Shown here piece after piece: positions 41,921 to 53,290 of a stretch of 64,000 nt of DNA. Position 1 is the stretch's first letter; every line of letters starts with the position of its first letter. The stretch spans positions 1-64,000 of the forward strand of contig CAVUMI010000003.1 in assembly GCA_963742585.1 (NCBI GenBank), given 5' to 3'. This DNA is from JACDEA01 sp963742585 (lineage in GTDB: Bacteria; Actinomycetota; Acidimicrobiia; Acidimicrobiales; JACDEA01). The notes below the pieces were generated by a model that was not told the origin of the DNA, made no database searches, and saw only the letters and a program-made list of their open reading frames with translations. Both the position numbers and the translations under genes were made by a program.

Positions 41921-44546
41921 CCGACCGGCACCCGCAGCGTGAACGTCGCGCCCTGGCCGGGCACGCTGGTGACCGTGAGGTGACCGCCGTGCAACTCGGC
42001 GTACCGACGGGCAAGAGCGAGCCCCAGGCCTGACCCTGCGTCGGGATTCGTCGATGTGAACGCGTCGAAGATCCGCTCGTGTTCGTCCGGTGCGATGCCG
42101 GGGCCGCTGTCGGACACGATGACCTCGAGCGCGCTGTCGGGTCGGGAGGCTCGCAATGTGACGTTGGTGCCCGGTGGCGCGAACCGCACAGCGTTGGAAA
42201 GCAGCGAGCTGACCGTGCGGCTGAGCTTGGCCTCATCGAGGTCAATGACGCCGACGGCGCTGTCCACCACCAACTCAACTTCAACCTCACGCTGACGTGC
42301 ATCGGCGCGGTGTTCGTCGGCGATGCGGGCGATGGCCGCGGCCGCGTCGACCGGCACTGCGCGCAGCTCCATGCGGCCCGCCTCCACCTTGGCCAGGTCG
42401 AGGATGTCGTTGATGAGGTCGAGCAGGTGCCGCCCGGACGTGATGACGTCGGACACGTACTCGGTTTGCTTGGGATTGAGCGGTCCGAACGCCTTGTTGA
42501 GAAGAACCTCGGAAAAGCCGATGATGGCGTTGAGCGGAGTGCGCAACTCGTGGCTCATGTTGGCGAGGAACTCGGTCTTGTGCCGGCTCGCCACCACCAA
42601 CGCCTGCGCCACGCGATCGGCTTCCTCGCGGGCTTCGCGTTCGGCTTCGGCCAGCACGGTGATACGCGAGACAAACGCCCGGTGGAGCATGGCGGTGACC
42701 GATGCGAAGCCCGTTATCAGCACCCATTTCGGCAGCGCGCCGATGGTTGCCGGCTGGGCCGCCAGCACGACGGCGTACATCAGCGTCGCGGACCCGACGG
42801 CGATATAGCCGAGGCTCTTGCTGATGAGGGCACCGGCGACGGTGATGGCGATGCTGGCCGCCAGCGCATATGGGCTGAACACCGCGCCGGCCGCGTGTGC
42901 GGCCAGGCCGTAGGCGACGGACAGCGGTGGGATGAAGAAGGGGAGCACGATCGGCGTCCCCACCTGGCGGGGGAACCACCAGATGATGGCGACGACCACA
43001 GCCGCGAACATTGCGACGCCGGCGAACACCGGGAGCGATCCGGTGCGCTCGAACTCCGCGACCGGATGGAGCCAGAAGGCCAGCGACGAGATGACGGCGG
43101 TAATCACGACACCCGCGCCCACGACGAGCATCCCGCGGCCGGTCTCGTGGCGGCGTTCGGGCGTGTCGGGTTCACCGAGGATCAATCGCTGCCGGCGCGA
43201 CGGCGCCGTCGCGCTCGGGGAGGCACTGCTGTCGTCCGGGGGCCGGCGGGGGATGCGCGCGACGAACGTGGAGCCTGATCGACCGTCGCTCTCGACCCAC
43301 AGTCGGCCGCCGTGTCGCTCGACCAAGCGGCGCGCCAGAGGCAGGCCCAATCCCGTTCCGGTCGCGCTTCCCCGGGGCGAGTCGGCCTGGGCAAACTCCT
43401 CGAAGATCGCTTCCTGCGCGCCAGGATCGATTCCTGGTCCGCGATCGATAACTGCGATCTCGACCGCGTCGCCGTGCGCCCGGGCCCGGACGGTGATGCG
43501 TTCTTCGGGCGGCGTGAACTTCACCGCGTTGGCGAGCAGGTTGAACAGGACCTGACGGATCTTGCGGGCGTCGGCCTCGATCGAACCGACATCGTCGACG
43601 TCGACCTCGATCGTCAGATGCCGGCGGGCTGCTTGTTCGCGGAAGAGCGAGGCGCTGCTCGACACCAGTTCGGCCACGACGACGTGCTCACGATGGAGTT
43701 CGAGGAGGCCGGACTCGACCTTGCCAAGATCGAGGAGGTCGTCCACCAGAGCGAGGAGATGGCGCCCGGAGTCGACGACGTCGCCGACATAGTCGGACTG
43801 CTTCTCGTTCAACTCGCCGACTTGGCGCTGGGCCAGCACCTCGGAAAACCCGATGATGGCGTTGAGTGGGGTGCGCAATTGGTGACTCATGCTCGCCAAG
43901 AAGCGCGACCGCTCGGCACTCACTTCCTCGAACGCGGCGCGGGCCGCCTCGGCGTCGGTGCGGGCCTCGGCTTCGCCCTTCACCAGACTGCGCGCCCGCT
44001 CGACGAGTCGGTACATCGCGAAGGCGAATGTCACCATCAGAATCGTCAACGCTTGCCAGCGCCCGAAGGCCGACGCATTCCCCTCTTGAAGCACCAACAC
44101 CCCGGCATGGAGAAGGCCCGCCCAGACCATCAAACGAATGGCGGTGGCCAGCCGGAGGAATGTCGTCGTCGCCGACGTCCACGCGAGAAACATCGCCGCG
44201 TAAGGCGAGAACTCGATGCTGGCGAAGTAGGCCACGGTCGCCACTGCGAGGCTACCGATGGGGATCAGGTACGGAAGGGTGGCGGGCGATAGGAGACGCG
44301 GGTAGACGCGGGCCGCGGCGGCAACGGCAACCGCCGACAACGACAACGCGATAACGGGGAACGGCTCGTAGTCGGGGAGCGAGTCACGCAGACCGCCGAG
44401 GTGGATCAGCGCGGTGGCCGCCAGGGATAGGAGACCCATCGCACCGACGCCGATCGACGCGAGTCGTGAGACGGTCGCCAGTTCCTCGCGTGAACCCGGT
44501 GCGCCGAGCAGGACCGGACGCGACGCGGCCGGCTCGCGGGTGGCCG

Positions 44547-44550
<4 letters not shown>
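41917..44550 (-). CDS. Dual-core histidine kinase 2 (first core has HQ instead of HE)
   Basis: 877 residues, same double architecture. The first acceptor segment is MSHQLRTPLNAIIGFS (about H223, Q224): the acidic residue that normally follows His is Gln. The second is MSHELRTPLN (about H667). Both ATPase domains keep N, G1 and G2 boxes (GTGLGLPLARRL and GSGLGLALARRY). The N-terminal LLGAPGSREE and the mid-protein LGEPDTPERR mark the starts of the two halves. GTG start overlaps kinase 3 as GTGA. The Gln could alter autokinase or phosphatase activity of core 1 (inference). Confidence 0.92.
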
Positions 44551-47198
<2,648 letters not shown>

Positions 47199-47201
47199 CA
47201 G

Positions 47202-47582
47202 CTAGCTCCCGGTCCCCGCTCCGCAGTACGCGGCGATCTGCTCGGGGAATTGCCGGACGTCGATGGGCTTGGACATGTACCCGTCGAATCCGGCGGCGAG
47301 GAACTCCTCGCGGTCGTCGCTCATGGCGAACGCCGTTACGGCGACGACTGGGATGCTCGCGGTGAGATGGTCGGCGCGTAGGCACTTCAGGGCTTCGCGC
47401 CCGTCCATGTCCGGCAGCTGGATGTCCATGAGTACGAGATCCGGATGGTGCTCGAGCGCGAGCGCGAGGCCTTCACTCGCCGTCATCGCTTCAAGCGTCT
47501 CGTAGCCGTGCAGTTGCAGGAGGTCGCGTACGAGCTTGAGGTTCTTGTCGTTGTCTTCAACGACGAGGACTCGGGGGGTCAT
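47202..47582 (-). CDS. Single-domain response regulator (DivK/CheY-like)
   Basis: 126 residues, receiver only: VLVVEDNDKNLKLVRDLL, phospho-acceptor Asp in LVLMDIQLPDMDG, VTAFAMS, and Lys in GYMSKPIDV. Without an output domain it may shuttle phosphoryl groups between the three kinases or act by protein binding. ATGA overlap with the receiver-cyclase gene and 3 bases before kinase 3. Confidence 0.93.
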   Translation of the reverse strand: MTPRVLVVEDNDKNLKLVRDLLQLHGYETLEAMTASEGLALALEHHPDLVLMDIQLPDMDGREALKCLRADHLTASIPVVAVTAFAMSDDREEFLAAGFDGYMSKPIDVRQFPEQIAAYCGAGTGS

Positions 47583-49537
47583 TGGGCGGGGCTCCAGTCG
47601 AGGGAGGGGTCGTGGGCCAGGATCGTGGCTTCGAGTCTGGCTAGTGCGGGTGACGGGTCGAGACCCACTTCGTCGGCCAACGCGCCGCGGAGGTCCTGGA
47701 ACGCGCGCAAGGCGTCGGCCTGCCGACCGGTGCGGTACAGCGCGAGCATCAGCTGCCCCCACAGCCGTTCGCGCAGCGGGTGGGTCTGCACCAGGGACTG
47801 CAATTCGCCGATCACCGCGGCGTGATGCCCGCACGCGAGATCGGCGTCGATCCGGTCTTCGATGGTGACGAGACGCAGCTCGTCCAGCCGCTGCGCCTCG
47901 GGACCGACGTTCGGCGCAGCTGCGATCTCGGCTAGCGCCGGGCCCCGCCACAGCGCCAAGGCGTCGTGCAGCGAGCGGGACAGGTCGTTCGGAGCCGAGG
48001 CTCCGATCCCGGCATCACGGATCGACTCAATGAGGGCCTCGAACCGGAACGCGTCGACCGCGTCGCGGTCGGTCTCGATCACGTAACCGGGGGAGCGGGT
48101 GACGATGATGGCGTCGGCACCGGCGGACGCCAACGCCTTGCGAACGCGCGAGACGTGAACCCGCAGTGACGCGGCGGCCGCGTCAGGTGGACTGCCTTCC
48201 CAGAGATCATCGAGCAGCTGGTCGACCGACACGATCCGGTTGGCGTCGACGAGCAAGCGACTGAGCAGGGCGCGCTCCTTGCCGGCCGGGAGTTCGAGTG
48301 CGGTGCCGTCGACGACGACTTCGAGGGGACCAAGGACTCGGAACTCGGTGCGCTTTTCGCCGTGGGATGCGGCGATCGCACCGGACCGCAGCGTGCGTAC
48401 CGACCAGGCGGGAATGGGTTCGGTGAATCCCTTGGCGTCGATGGGCGCAAGCTCATCGGCATCGATCGCGCTCTCGACCGCGGCGAACGCTCGGGGCCCG
48501 ACGAGAATCTCCCCGCCTTGCGCGGCGGTGCACAACCGCGAGGCCTGGTTCACGACCGGGCCCAACGCGGTGTAGTCGTAGCGACCCTGGAAGCCGATGA
48601 TGCCGAGCGTGGCAAATCCCAGCGAGATGCCGATGCCGATGTCCAGGTCGTATCCGCGGCGCCGCCAACCGTCGCGCAGCGGAACGAACGCGTCGCGCAG
48701 TTCGACGGAGAGTTGCGCCGCCTTCAGGGCGGGTTCGGTGCACGGTACGGGATCGTTGAAGAAGAGCATCACGCCGTCGCCGTCGAAGTAGCCAACGGTG
48801 GCGCCGTGCTGGGTGACCAGCTCGCCGAGGACGGTGTGAAACTCGCGCAGCGCGTCGAGTAGCTCCTCGGGCTCGACCGCCGCCGCGAAGCGGGTAAACC
48901 CGCGGAGGTCGCAGAACACGACGGCGATCTCGCGCCGGTGGGGCTCGAGCAATGTGTCGTCGCCCGCCGACAGGACCACTTCAGCCAGTTGCGGCGACAG
49001 AAATCGTTGCAGCCGTCGGAGATTCAGCAGCTCGCTGAGCTGCTCGTCGACCCGCTGGCGGAGATCGCGATTTAGCAGTTCGAGCTCGCCGGCCTGGCTC
49101 TCCACGACGTCGTGCAGTTCCTTGATCCGCAGCAACGACCTCACCCGGGCCAGGAGCTCGGCCTGGTCGAAGGGCCGGCTGACAAAGTCGTCGGCGCCCG
49201 CATCGATGGCCGACACCGTATTGGCGTCGGCTCCCGAGGTGACCATGACGATCGGCAGCAACCGCGCCGGATCCGCCTCGCGAATGCGCCGGCAAACTTC
49301 GTGGCCGGTCATACCCGGCATGTTGACGTCGAGCAGGACCAGGTCGACGTCGCCCTGCGCGATCCGTGCCAGCCCTTCGGGCCCCGAAGTCGCCGAGGCG
49401 ACGTCGTATCCCGCCCCGCCCAGGATGGCTTCGAGCAGGCGGATATTGGTGGGCACGTCGTCGATGACCAGGATCGTCTGCGTTACCCCCACAAACTGTG
49501 AATCCTGCCACGGGGCAGACGCCGGGCGGATGGTCAT
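47579..49537 (-). CDS. Receiver - class III cyclase - winged helix - BTAD regulator
   Basis: About 652 residues with four parts: receiver (about 18-135, Asp70 in LVLLDVNMPG; the usual Lys is Arg121 in FVSRPFD), coiled coil (138-180), class III nucleotide cyclase (205-360; metal Asp210 in FCDLRGFT and Asp254 in FDGDGVMLFF; Asn330 and Arg334 in VNQASRL; Tyr250 at the usual purine-selecting Lys place), OmpR-like winged helix (398-490, LLDDLWEGSPPDAAAASLRV) and BTAD (493-645) as in SARP/AfsR regulators. It could turn a phosphorylation signal into cyclic nucleotide and transcription at once. GTG near 49490 is an alternative start. First gene of the kinase operon. Confidence 0.88.
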   Translation of the reverse strand: MTIRPASAPWQDSQFVGVTQTILVIDDVPTNIRLLEAILGGAGYDVASATSGPEGLARIAQGDVDLVLLDVNMPGMTGHEVCRRIREADPARLLPIVMVTSGADANTVSAIDAGADDFVSRPFDQAELLARVRSLLRIKELHDVVESQAGELELLNRDLRQRVDEQLSELLNLRRLQRFLSPQLAEVVLSAGDDTLLEPHRREIAVVFCDLRGFTRFAAAVEPEELLDALREFHTVLGELVTQHGATVGYFDGDGVMLFFNDPVPCTEPALKAAQLSVELRDAFVPLRDGWRRRGYDLDIGIGISLGFATLGIIGFQGRYDYTALGPVVNQASRLCTAAQGGEILVGPRAFAAVESAIDADELAPIDAKGFTEPIPAWSVRTLRSGAIAASHGEKRTEFRVLGPLEVVVDGTALELPAGKERALLSRLLVDANRIVSVDQLLDDLWEGSPPDAAAASLRVHVSRVRKALASAGADAIIVTRSPGYVIETDRDAVDAFRFEALIESIRDAGIGASAPNDLSRSLHDALALWRGPALAEIAAAPNVGPEAQRLDELRLVTIEDRIDADLACGHHAAVIGELQSLVQTHPLRERLWGQLMLALYRTGRQADALRAFQDLRGALADEVGLDPSPALARLEATILAHDPSLDWSPAQ

Positions 49538-49562
49538 GGCCACTTGGAGATCCTGCGTGTGC

Positions 49563-49643
49563 GTTGTTGCGCGCCTGTGAACGCAGATCGCGGCCGGATT
49601 CGTGTCCCGCCGTGCCTGCGTGCCTGGGAGGTCGCGCAACAAC
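49563..49643. promoter_or_regulatory. Inverted repeat in the divergent promoter of the signalling island
   Basis: GTTGTTGCGCG (49563-49573) and CGCGCAACAAC (49633-49643) are exact 11-base inverted repeats 59 bases apart, between the receiver-cyclase gene and the cyclic-nucleotide-binding gene. They could be operator halves joined by DNA looping. The binding protein is unknown. Confidence 0.45.
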
Positions 49644-49686
49644 CCGTTTACGTCCGCGCAGCAACCGCCGTTCAAGATCACCTCCA

Positions 49687-50099
49687 TGGCGTTCGTGATT
49701 GCCCAGGAAGTGCCCCTGCTCGCCGGCTGCAGCCCGGCGGACCTGCAAGGCGGCCTGGCCCGCTTCCGCCATCGGCAACTCCAGCCGGGCGAGGTGCTGA
49801 TGTCGGAGGGTGCCGACGGGCGCGAGTTCTTCCTTATCTCGTCGGGGACGCTGGCGATCAGCCGGGGCGGCGAGTTCGTCCGCATGCTGAGCGGCCCGAC
49901 ATTCCTGGGCGAAGAGGCCATGCTCGGCCTGGGCTCCCGGTCAGCCACCGTGACCGCGCTGACGGCGGTCGAAGCACTGTCCACCGGGCAGCTCGGCTTC
50001 GACGAGATGATGCGCCTCCCCGGCGTCGGCCGCCAGATCGCCACCGCCGTCGCCGACCGCATCCGCGGCCGCGTCCAAGCCACCCACGTCGCCAGCTAA
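49687..50099 (+). CDS. Cyclic nucleotide-binding domain protein
   Basis: 137 residues, a single cNMP-binding beta-barrel: PLLAGCSPADLQGGLARFRH, LQPGEVLMSEGADGREFFLI, then the phosphate-cassette region MLSGPTFLGEEAMLGLGSRS with FLGE and a following Arg-Ser. No DNA-binding domain. It is divergent from the cyclase gene, so it is a natural effector for the nucleotide made there (inference). A hairpin follows the gene. Confidence 0.88.
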
Positions 50100-50117
50100 C
50101 AGACCCCACAAACCAAT

Positions 50118-50162
50118 GTGTCGGTGTCGAGTCGGGGTTTTTCTTCGATTCGACACCGACAC
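50118..50162. terminator. Hairpin after the cyclic-nucleotide-binding gene
   Basis: 17-base arms 50118-50134 and 50146-50162 with one G-T pair and loop GGGTTTTTCTT. It lies between two + strand genes. Confidence 0.7.
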
Positions 50163-50195
50163 GTGGCTTTAGGCGGTCGCCTAGCTTCTCAGGCG

Positions 50196-51239
50196 ATGAG
50201 TGAGGTTGTGGTTCAGCGGCCGGAAGACGTCACGGCGGAGTTTCTTGCCGAGGTCCTCGGCCGGCCGGTCGAGGGCTTCGACGCGCAGCCCGTCGGCACG
50301 GGGCAGATGGCCGACAGCGTGCGCTACACGCTCAAGCCCGACGGCGATCCGGCCAGCGTCGTGGTGAAGTTCGCCGCCGCCAACGACACCAGCCGGGCGA
50401 CGGGCCTCGCTCTCCGCAGTTACGAGATCGAGGTGCGCTTCTACCGCGAGCTGGCGCACACGGTCGGCATCCGCACGCCGCGCTGCCACCACGCGGCGGT
50501 CGACCCGACGACTGGCTGGTTCACGTTGGTGCTCGAGGACATGGCACCGGCCGAGCAGGGCGATCAGATGGCGGGTTGTTCCCTCGACCAGGCCGCGCTC
50601 GCGCTCGAGGAACTGGTGAAGCTGCACGCACCGCGCTGGGGTGACGACGAGCTGACCAAGCTGGAGTGGTTCCACCGCGTGCAGCAATCCGAGAGCACGG
50701 GCGGCTTCATCCCCATGCTGTTCGCCGGGTTCGAAGACCGCTACGCGGGCCGTATGGATCCCGCCCATCTCGAGCTGTCGCGGCAGTTGATGGCGAGCCT
50801 GCCGAACCTGATGCGGGCGCCGTCCGTGCCGCTGACGGTCACGCACGGCGACTACCGGCTCGACAACATGCTGTTCGGCACGGCCGACAGCGCGGCACCG
50901 CTCGCGGTCGTGGACTGGCAGACGTGTACCACCGGACCCGCGCTCACCGACGCGTCCTATTTCGTCGGCGCCGGCCTGCAGATCGAGGACCGGCGCACCC
51001 ATGAGGAGGCATTGATCCGCGAGTACCACCGCGGGCTGCTGGCGGCCGGCGTCGACGGCTACAACTGGGACACCTGCTGGACCGACTACCGGCGTTACTC
51101 CTTCGGCGGCCTGATCATGGCCATCGCCGCGTCGATGCTCGTCGAGCGCACCGACCGGGGCGACGACATGTTCATGACCATGGCCTCGCGCCACAGCACC
51201 CAGGCCCTCGACCTTGGCGCCGACGAGTTTCTCGCCTAG
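50196..51239 (+). CDS. Aminoglycoside-phosphotransferase / EcKL-like kinase
   Basis: 347 residues starting MSEVVVQRPEDVTAEFLAEV. Catalytic loop VTHGDYRLDNMLF (His-Gly-Asp and Asn) and metal Asp in AVVDWQTCTTGPALTDASYF are intact, unlike the Trp variant at 27099. This ecdysteroid-kinase-like group often occurs in actinobacterial steroid and lipid clusters; phosphorylation of a hydroxylated lipid or steroid is possible. The true start is after the longer open frame; TAGCTT lies 14 bases upstream. Confidence 0.87.
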   Translation: MSEVVVQRPEDVTAEFLAEVLGRPVEGFDAQPVGTGQMADSVRYTLKPDGDPASVVVKFAAANDTSRATGLALRSYEIEVRFYRELAHTVGIRTPRCHHAAVDPTTGWFTLVLEDMAPAEQGDQMAGCSLDQAALALEELVKLHAPRWGDDELTKLEWFHRVQQSESTGGFIPMLFAGFEDRYAGRMDPAHLELSRQLMASLPNLMRAPSVPLTVTHGDYRLDNMLFGTADSAAPLAVVDWQTCTTGPALTDASYFVGAGLQIEDRRTHEEALIREYHRGLLAAGVDGYNWDTCWTDYRRYSFGGLIMAIAASMLVERTDRGDDMFMTMASRHSTQALDLGADEFLA

Positions 51240-51242
51240 CGG

Positions 51243-52121
51243 CTATTCCGGCGGGCGGATGTCGACGCCGAAGGCGGCCTGGAACGCGGCGTGGTACTCG
51301 TCGTCATCGGTGATGGCGCCAAGGGCAACCCACTCCTCGTCCGCGAGTGCCTGCCGGGCAGCAACGATCTCGGGGCCGCCCCACGCGCACGCGTATCGCA
51401 GCTGAGGCTCATCGGTCTCGACCGCATGCCGGATCACTTCGGCGACCTCGAACGGGTTGGTCGCCTGCGCGAGGCCGGCGGCGTAGAAGTTCAACAGCCG
51501 GCGGTAGTGCAGGTCGTACGCGCCGGTGACGTTCGGAACGTCGACGTTCTTGGCGAAGATGGCCGACTTCGTGACGCCGGGTTCGACGATGACGACCCTG
51601 ATCCCGAACGGCGCCAGTTCGAGCGCGAGCTCTTCGCTCAATCCCTCGAACGCCCACTTCGACGCGGTGTAGGGCGCTTGGGCCAGCGCGCCGAACCGAC
51701 CAGCCACCGAGGTGATGTTCACGATCGCGCCTTTCCCGCGCTCGCGCATCCCCGGGAGCACCGCCTGTATACAGCGCACCGCGCCGCAGAGGTTCACGTT
51801 CATCACGCTCAGCATCTCGTCGGTCGTGACTTCCTCGATGACGGCGTTGCCGCCGACGCCGGCGTTGTTGACGAGCACGTCGACCCGGCCGGCTTGCGCG
51901 AGCACCTGCGCCATGCCATCGCGCACCGAGTCGTCGTCGGCGATGTCGAGCTCGACCAGCTTCACCTCGGCGCCGGCATCGGCGGCCATGGCGCGGAGCT
52001 TGTCGGCCCGGCCGACGTCGCGCACTGTGCCGTAGACGTCGTGCCCGCTGGCCGCGAGATGGATGGCCGTCGCCCGCCCAATCCCTGAGTTCGCACCGGT
52101 GACAACACTGATAGTCGCCAT
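51243..52121 (-). CDS. Short-chain dehydrogenase/reductase
   Basis: 292 residues, classical SDR: VVTGANSGIGRATAIHLAAS, VLVNNAGVGGNAVIEEV, ITSVAGRFGALAQAPYTASK with catalytic Tyr-x-x-x-Lys. It is in the group often named 17-beta-hydroxysteroid or retinol dehydrogenase-like. TAGGTT lies 12 bases before the ATG (leaderless). It diverges from the acyl-CoA dehydrogenase operon. Confidence 0.9.
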   Translation of the reverse strand: MATISVVTGANSGIGRATAIHLAASGHDVYGTVRDVGRADKLRAMAADAGAEVKLVELDIADDDSVRDGMAQVLAQAGRVDVLVNNAGVGGNAVIEEVTTDEMLSVMNVNLCGAVRCIQAVLPGMRERGKGAIVNITSVAGRFGALAQAPYTASKWAFEGLSEELALELAPFGIRVVIVEPGVTKSAIFAKNVDVPNVTGAYDLHYRRLLNFYAAGLAQATNPFEVAEVIRHAVETDEPQLRYACAWGGPEIVAARQALADEEWVALGAITDDDEYHAAFQAAFGVDIRPPE

Positions 52122-52145
52122 GGGCCGAACCTAGCCATTCCTCCG

Positions 52146-52172
52146 GTCGCCTTCCGTCTTCGCCTCCGGCTC
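52146..52172 (-). repeat. Inverted copy of the dispersed repeat at 11821
   Basis: On the minus strand it contains GAGCCGGAGGCGAAGACGGA and continues AAGGCGA, identical to 11821-11847. It lies between the SDR start and the KstR-like box. Confidence 0.55.
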
Positions 52173-52178
52173 CCTCTG

Positions 52179-52192
52179 TAGAACGTGTTTCA
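52179..52192. promoter_or_regulatory. Perfect KstR-type operator before the acyl-CoA dehydrogenase pair
   Basis: TAGAACGTGTTTCA matches all 8 fixed bases of TnnAACnnGTTnnA. TAATCT (52202-52207) follows and lies 12 bases before the ATG at 52214, so the box covers the -35 area of a leaderless promoter. Confidence 0.75.
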
Positions 52193-52213
52193 ATTCGTGG
52201 CTAATCTCGGCGC

Positions 52214-53290
52214 ATGGACTTCTCGTTCACGGAGGTGCAGGACGACCTGCGGGGGCTGACGAGGAAGATCCTCCAGGAGCGGGTGACGCCCGAGCGGCTC
52301 AAGGAACTCGAAGCGGGAACCGACCGCGTTGATCGAGAGGTCTGGGCCGAGATGGCCAAGGCCAACCTCCTCGGCATCGCCCTGCCCGAGGACATCGGGG
52401 GCAGCGGCTACGGCCCGATGGAACTCGGCGTGATTCTGAGCGAGGTAGGGCGCCACGTCGCGCCGGTCCCCATGCTGGCGCTGGCGATCAGTGCCGTGCC
52501 GATCGCCCGTTTCGGCAACAACGCGCTCCGCGCGCGGCTGCTCCCGCCGGTGATCGCCGGGGAGACGTTCATCACCGCCGCGCTCGAAGAGGCGCACGGG
52601 GCCAACCCGCTGCAGCCGGCGACCACCGCCGTGCGCGACGGCGACGACTGGGTCCTCAGCGGCGAGAAGGTCGCCGTTCCGTGGGGTCAGCGCGCCGACC
52701 ACATCATCGTGAGCGCGGATGCCGGACTCTTTGTGGTCACCCCCGACCAGCCCGGCGTCACCGTCGACCCCGCGCTTGGTACCACCACCGAGCCGCAGGC
52801 CGTCGTTCGCCTCGACGGCGCGCGCGTCGCCGACGAGAACGCCGTCTTTCATCCCAGCGCGCTGCGGTTCGGCTACCTCAATGGCGTGGCGGCAACCTGC
52901 GCGACTGCGGTCGGCGTGTTCGAGCGGGCTATCGAGATCACGGCGACGTACATCACCGAACGTCAGCAGTTCGACCGCCCGATCGCCACGTTCCAGGGCG
53001 CCACCCTCAAGGCGGCCGACGCGTACATCGATCTCCAGGCGATCACCGTGGCGACGTGGTCGGCACTGTGGCAGTTCTCCGAGAACAAGGCCGCCTACCC
53101 GGAAGCGCTGGCCACGGCCAAGTTCTGGGTAGCCGATGGCGGGCAGCGCATTGCGTACGCGTGCCAGCACCTGCACGGCGGCATCGGCGTCGACCGCGAC
53201 TACCCGCTGCACCGCTACTTCTTCTGGGCCAAAGAGCTCGAGGCCATGTTCGGCGGAACCAACAGCCAGCTGTTGCGGGTGGCGGTCTAG
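52214..53290 (+). CDS. Acyl-CoA dehydrogenase, ChsE1/FadE28-type subunit
   Basis: 358 residues, shorter than normal. MDFSFTEVQDDLRGLTRKIL, ELGVILSEVGRHVAPVPMLA and CQHLHGGIGVDRDYPLHRYF resemble FadE28/FadE27-type subunits of the heterotetrameric steroid ACADs. The middle is diverged (ITAALEEAHGANPLQPATTA). In these enzymes FAD sites form only at the interface with the partner, encoded by the next gene, whose GTG overlaps this stop as TAGTG. Which chain length it uses cannot be told. Confidence 0.87.
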   Translation: MDFSFTEVQDDLRGLTRKILQERVTPERLKELEAGTDRVDREVWAEMAKANLLGIALPEDIGGSGYGPMELGVILSEVGRHVAPVPMLALAISAVPIARFGNNALRARLLPPVIAGETFITAALEEAHGANPLQPATTAVRDGDDWVLSGEKVAVPWGQRADHIIVSADAGLFVVTPDQPGVTVDPALGTTTEPQAVVRLDGARVADENAVFHPSALRFGYLNGVAATCATAVGVFERAIEITATYITERQQFDRPIATFQGATLKAADAYIDLQAITVATWSALWQFSENKAAYPEALATAKFWVADGGQRIAYACQHLHGGIGVDRDYPLHRYFFWAKELEAMFGGTNSQLLRVAV

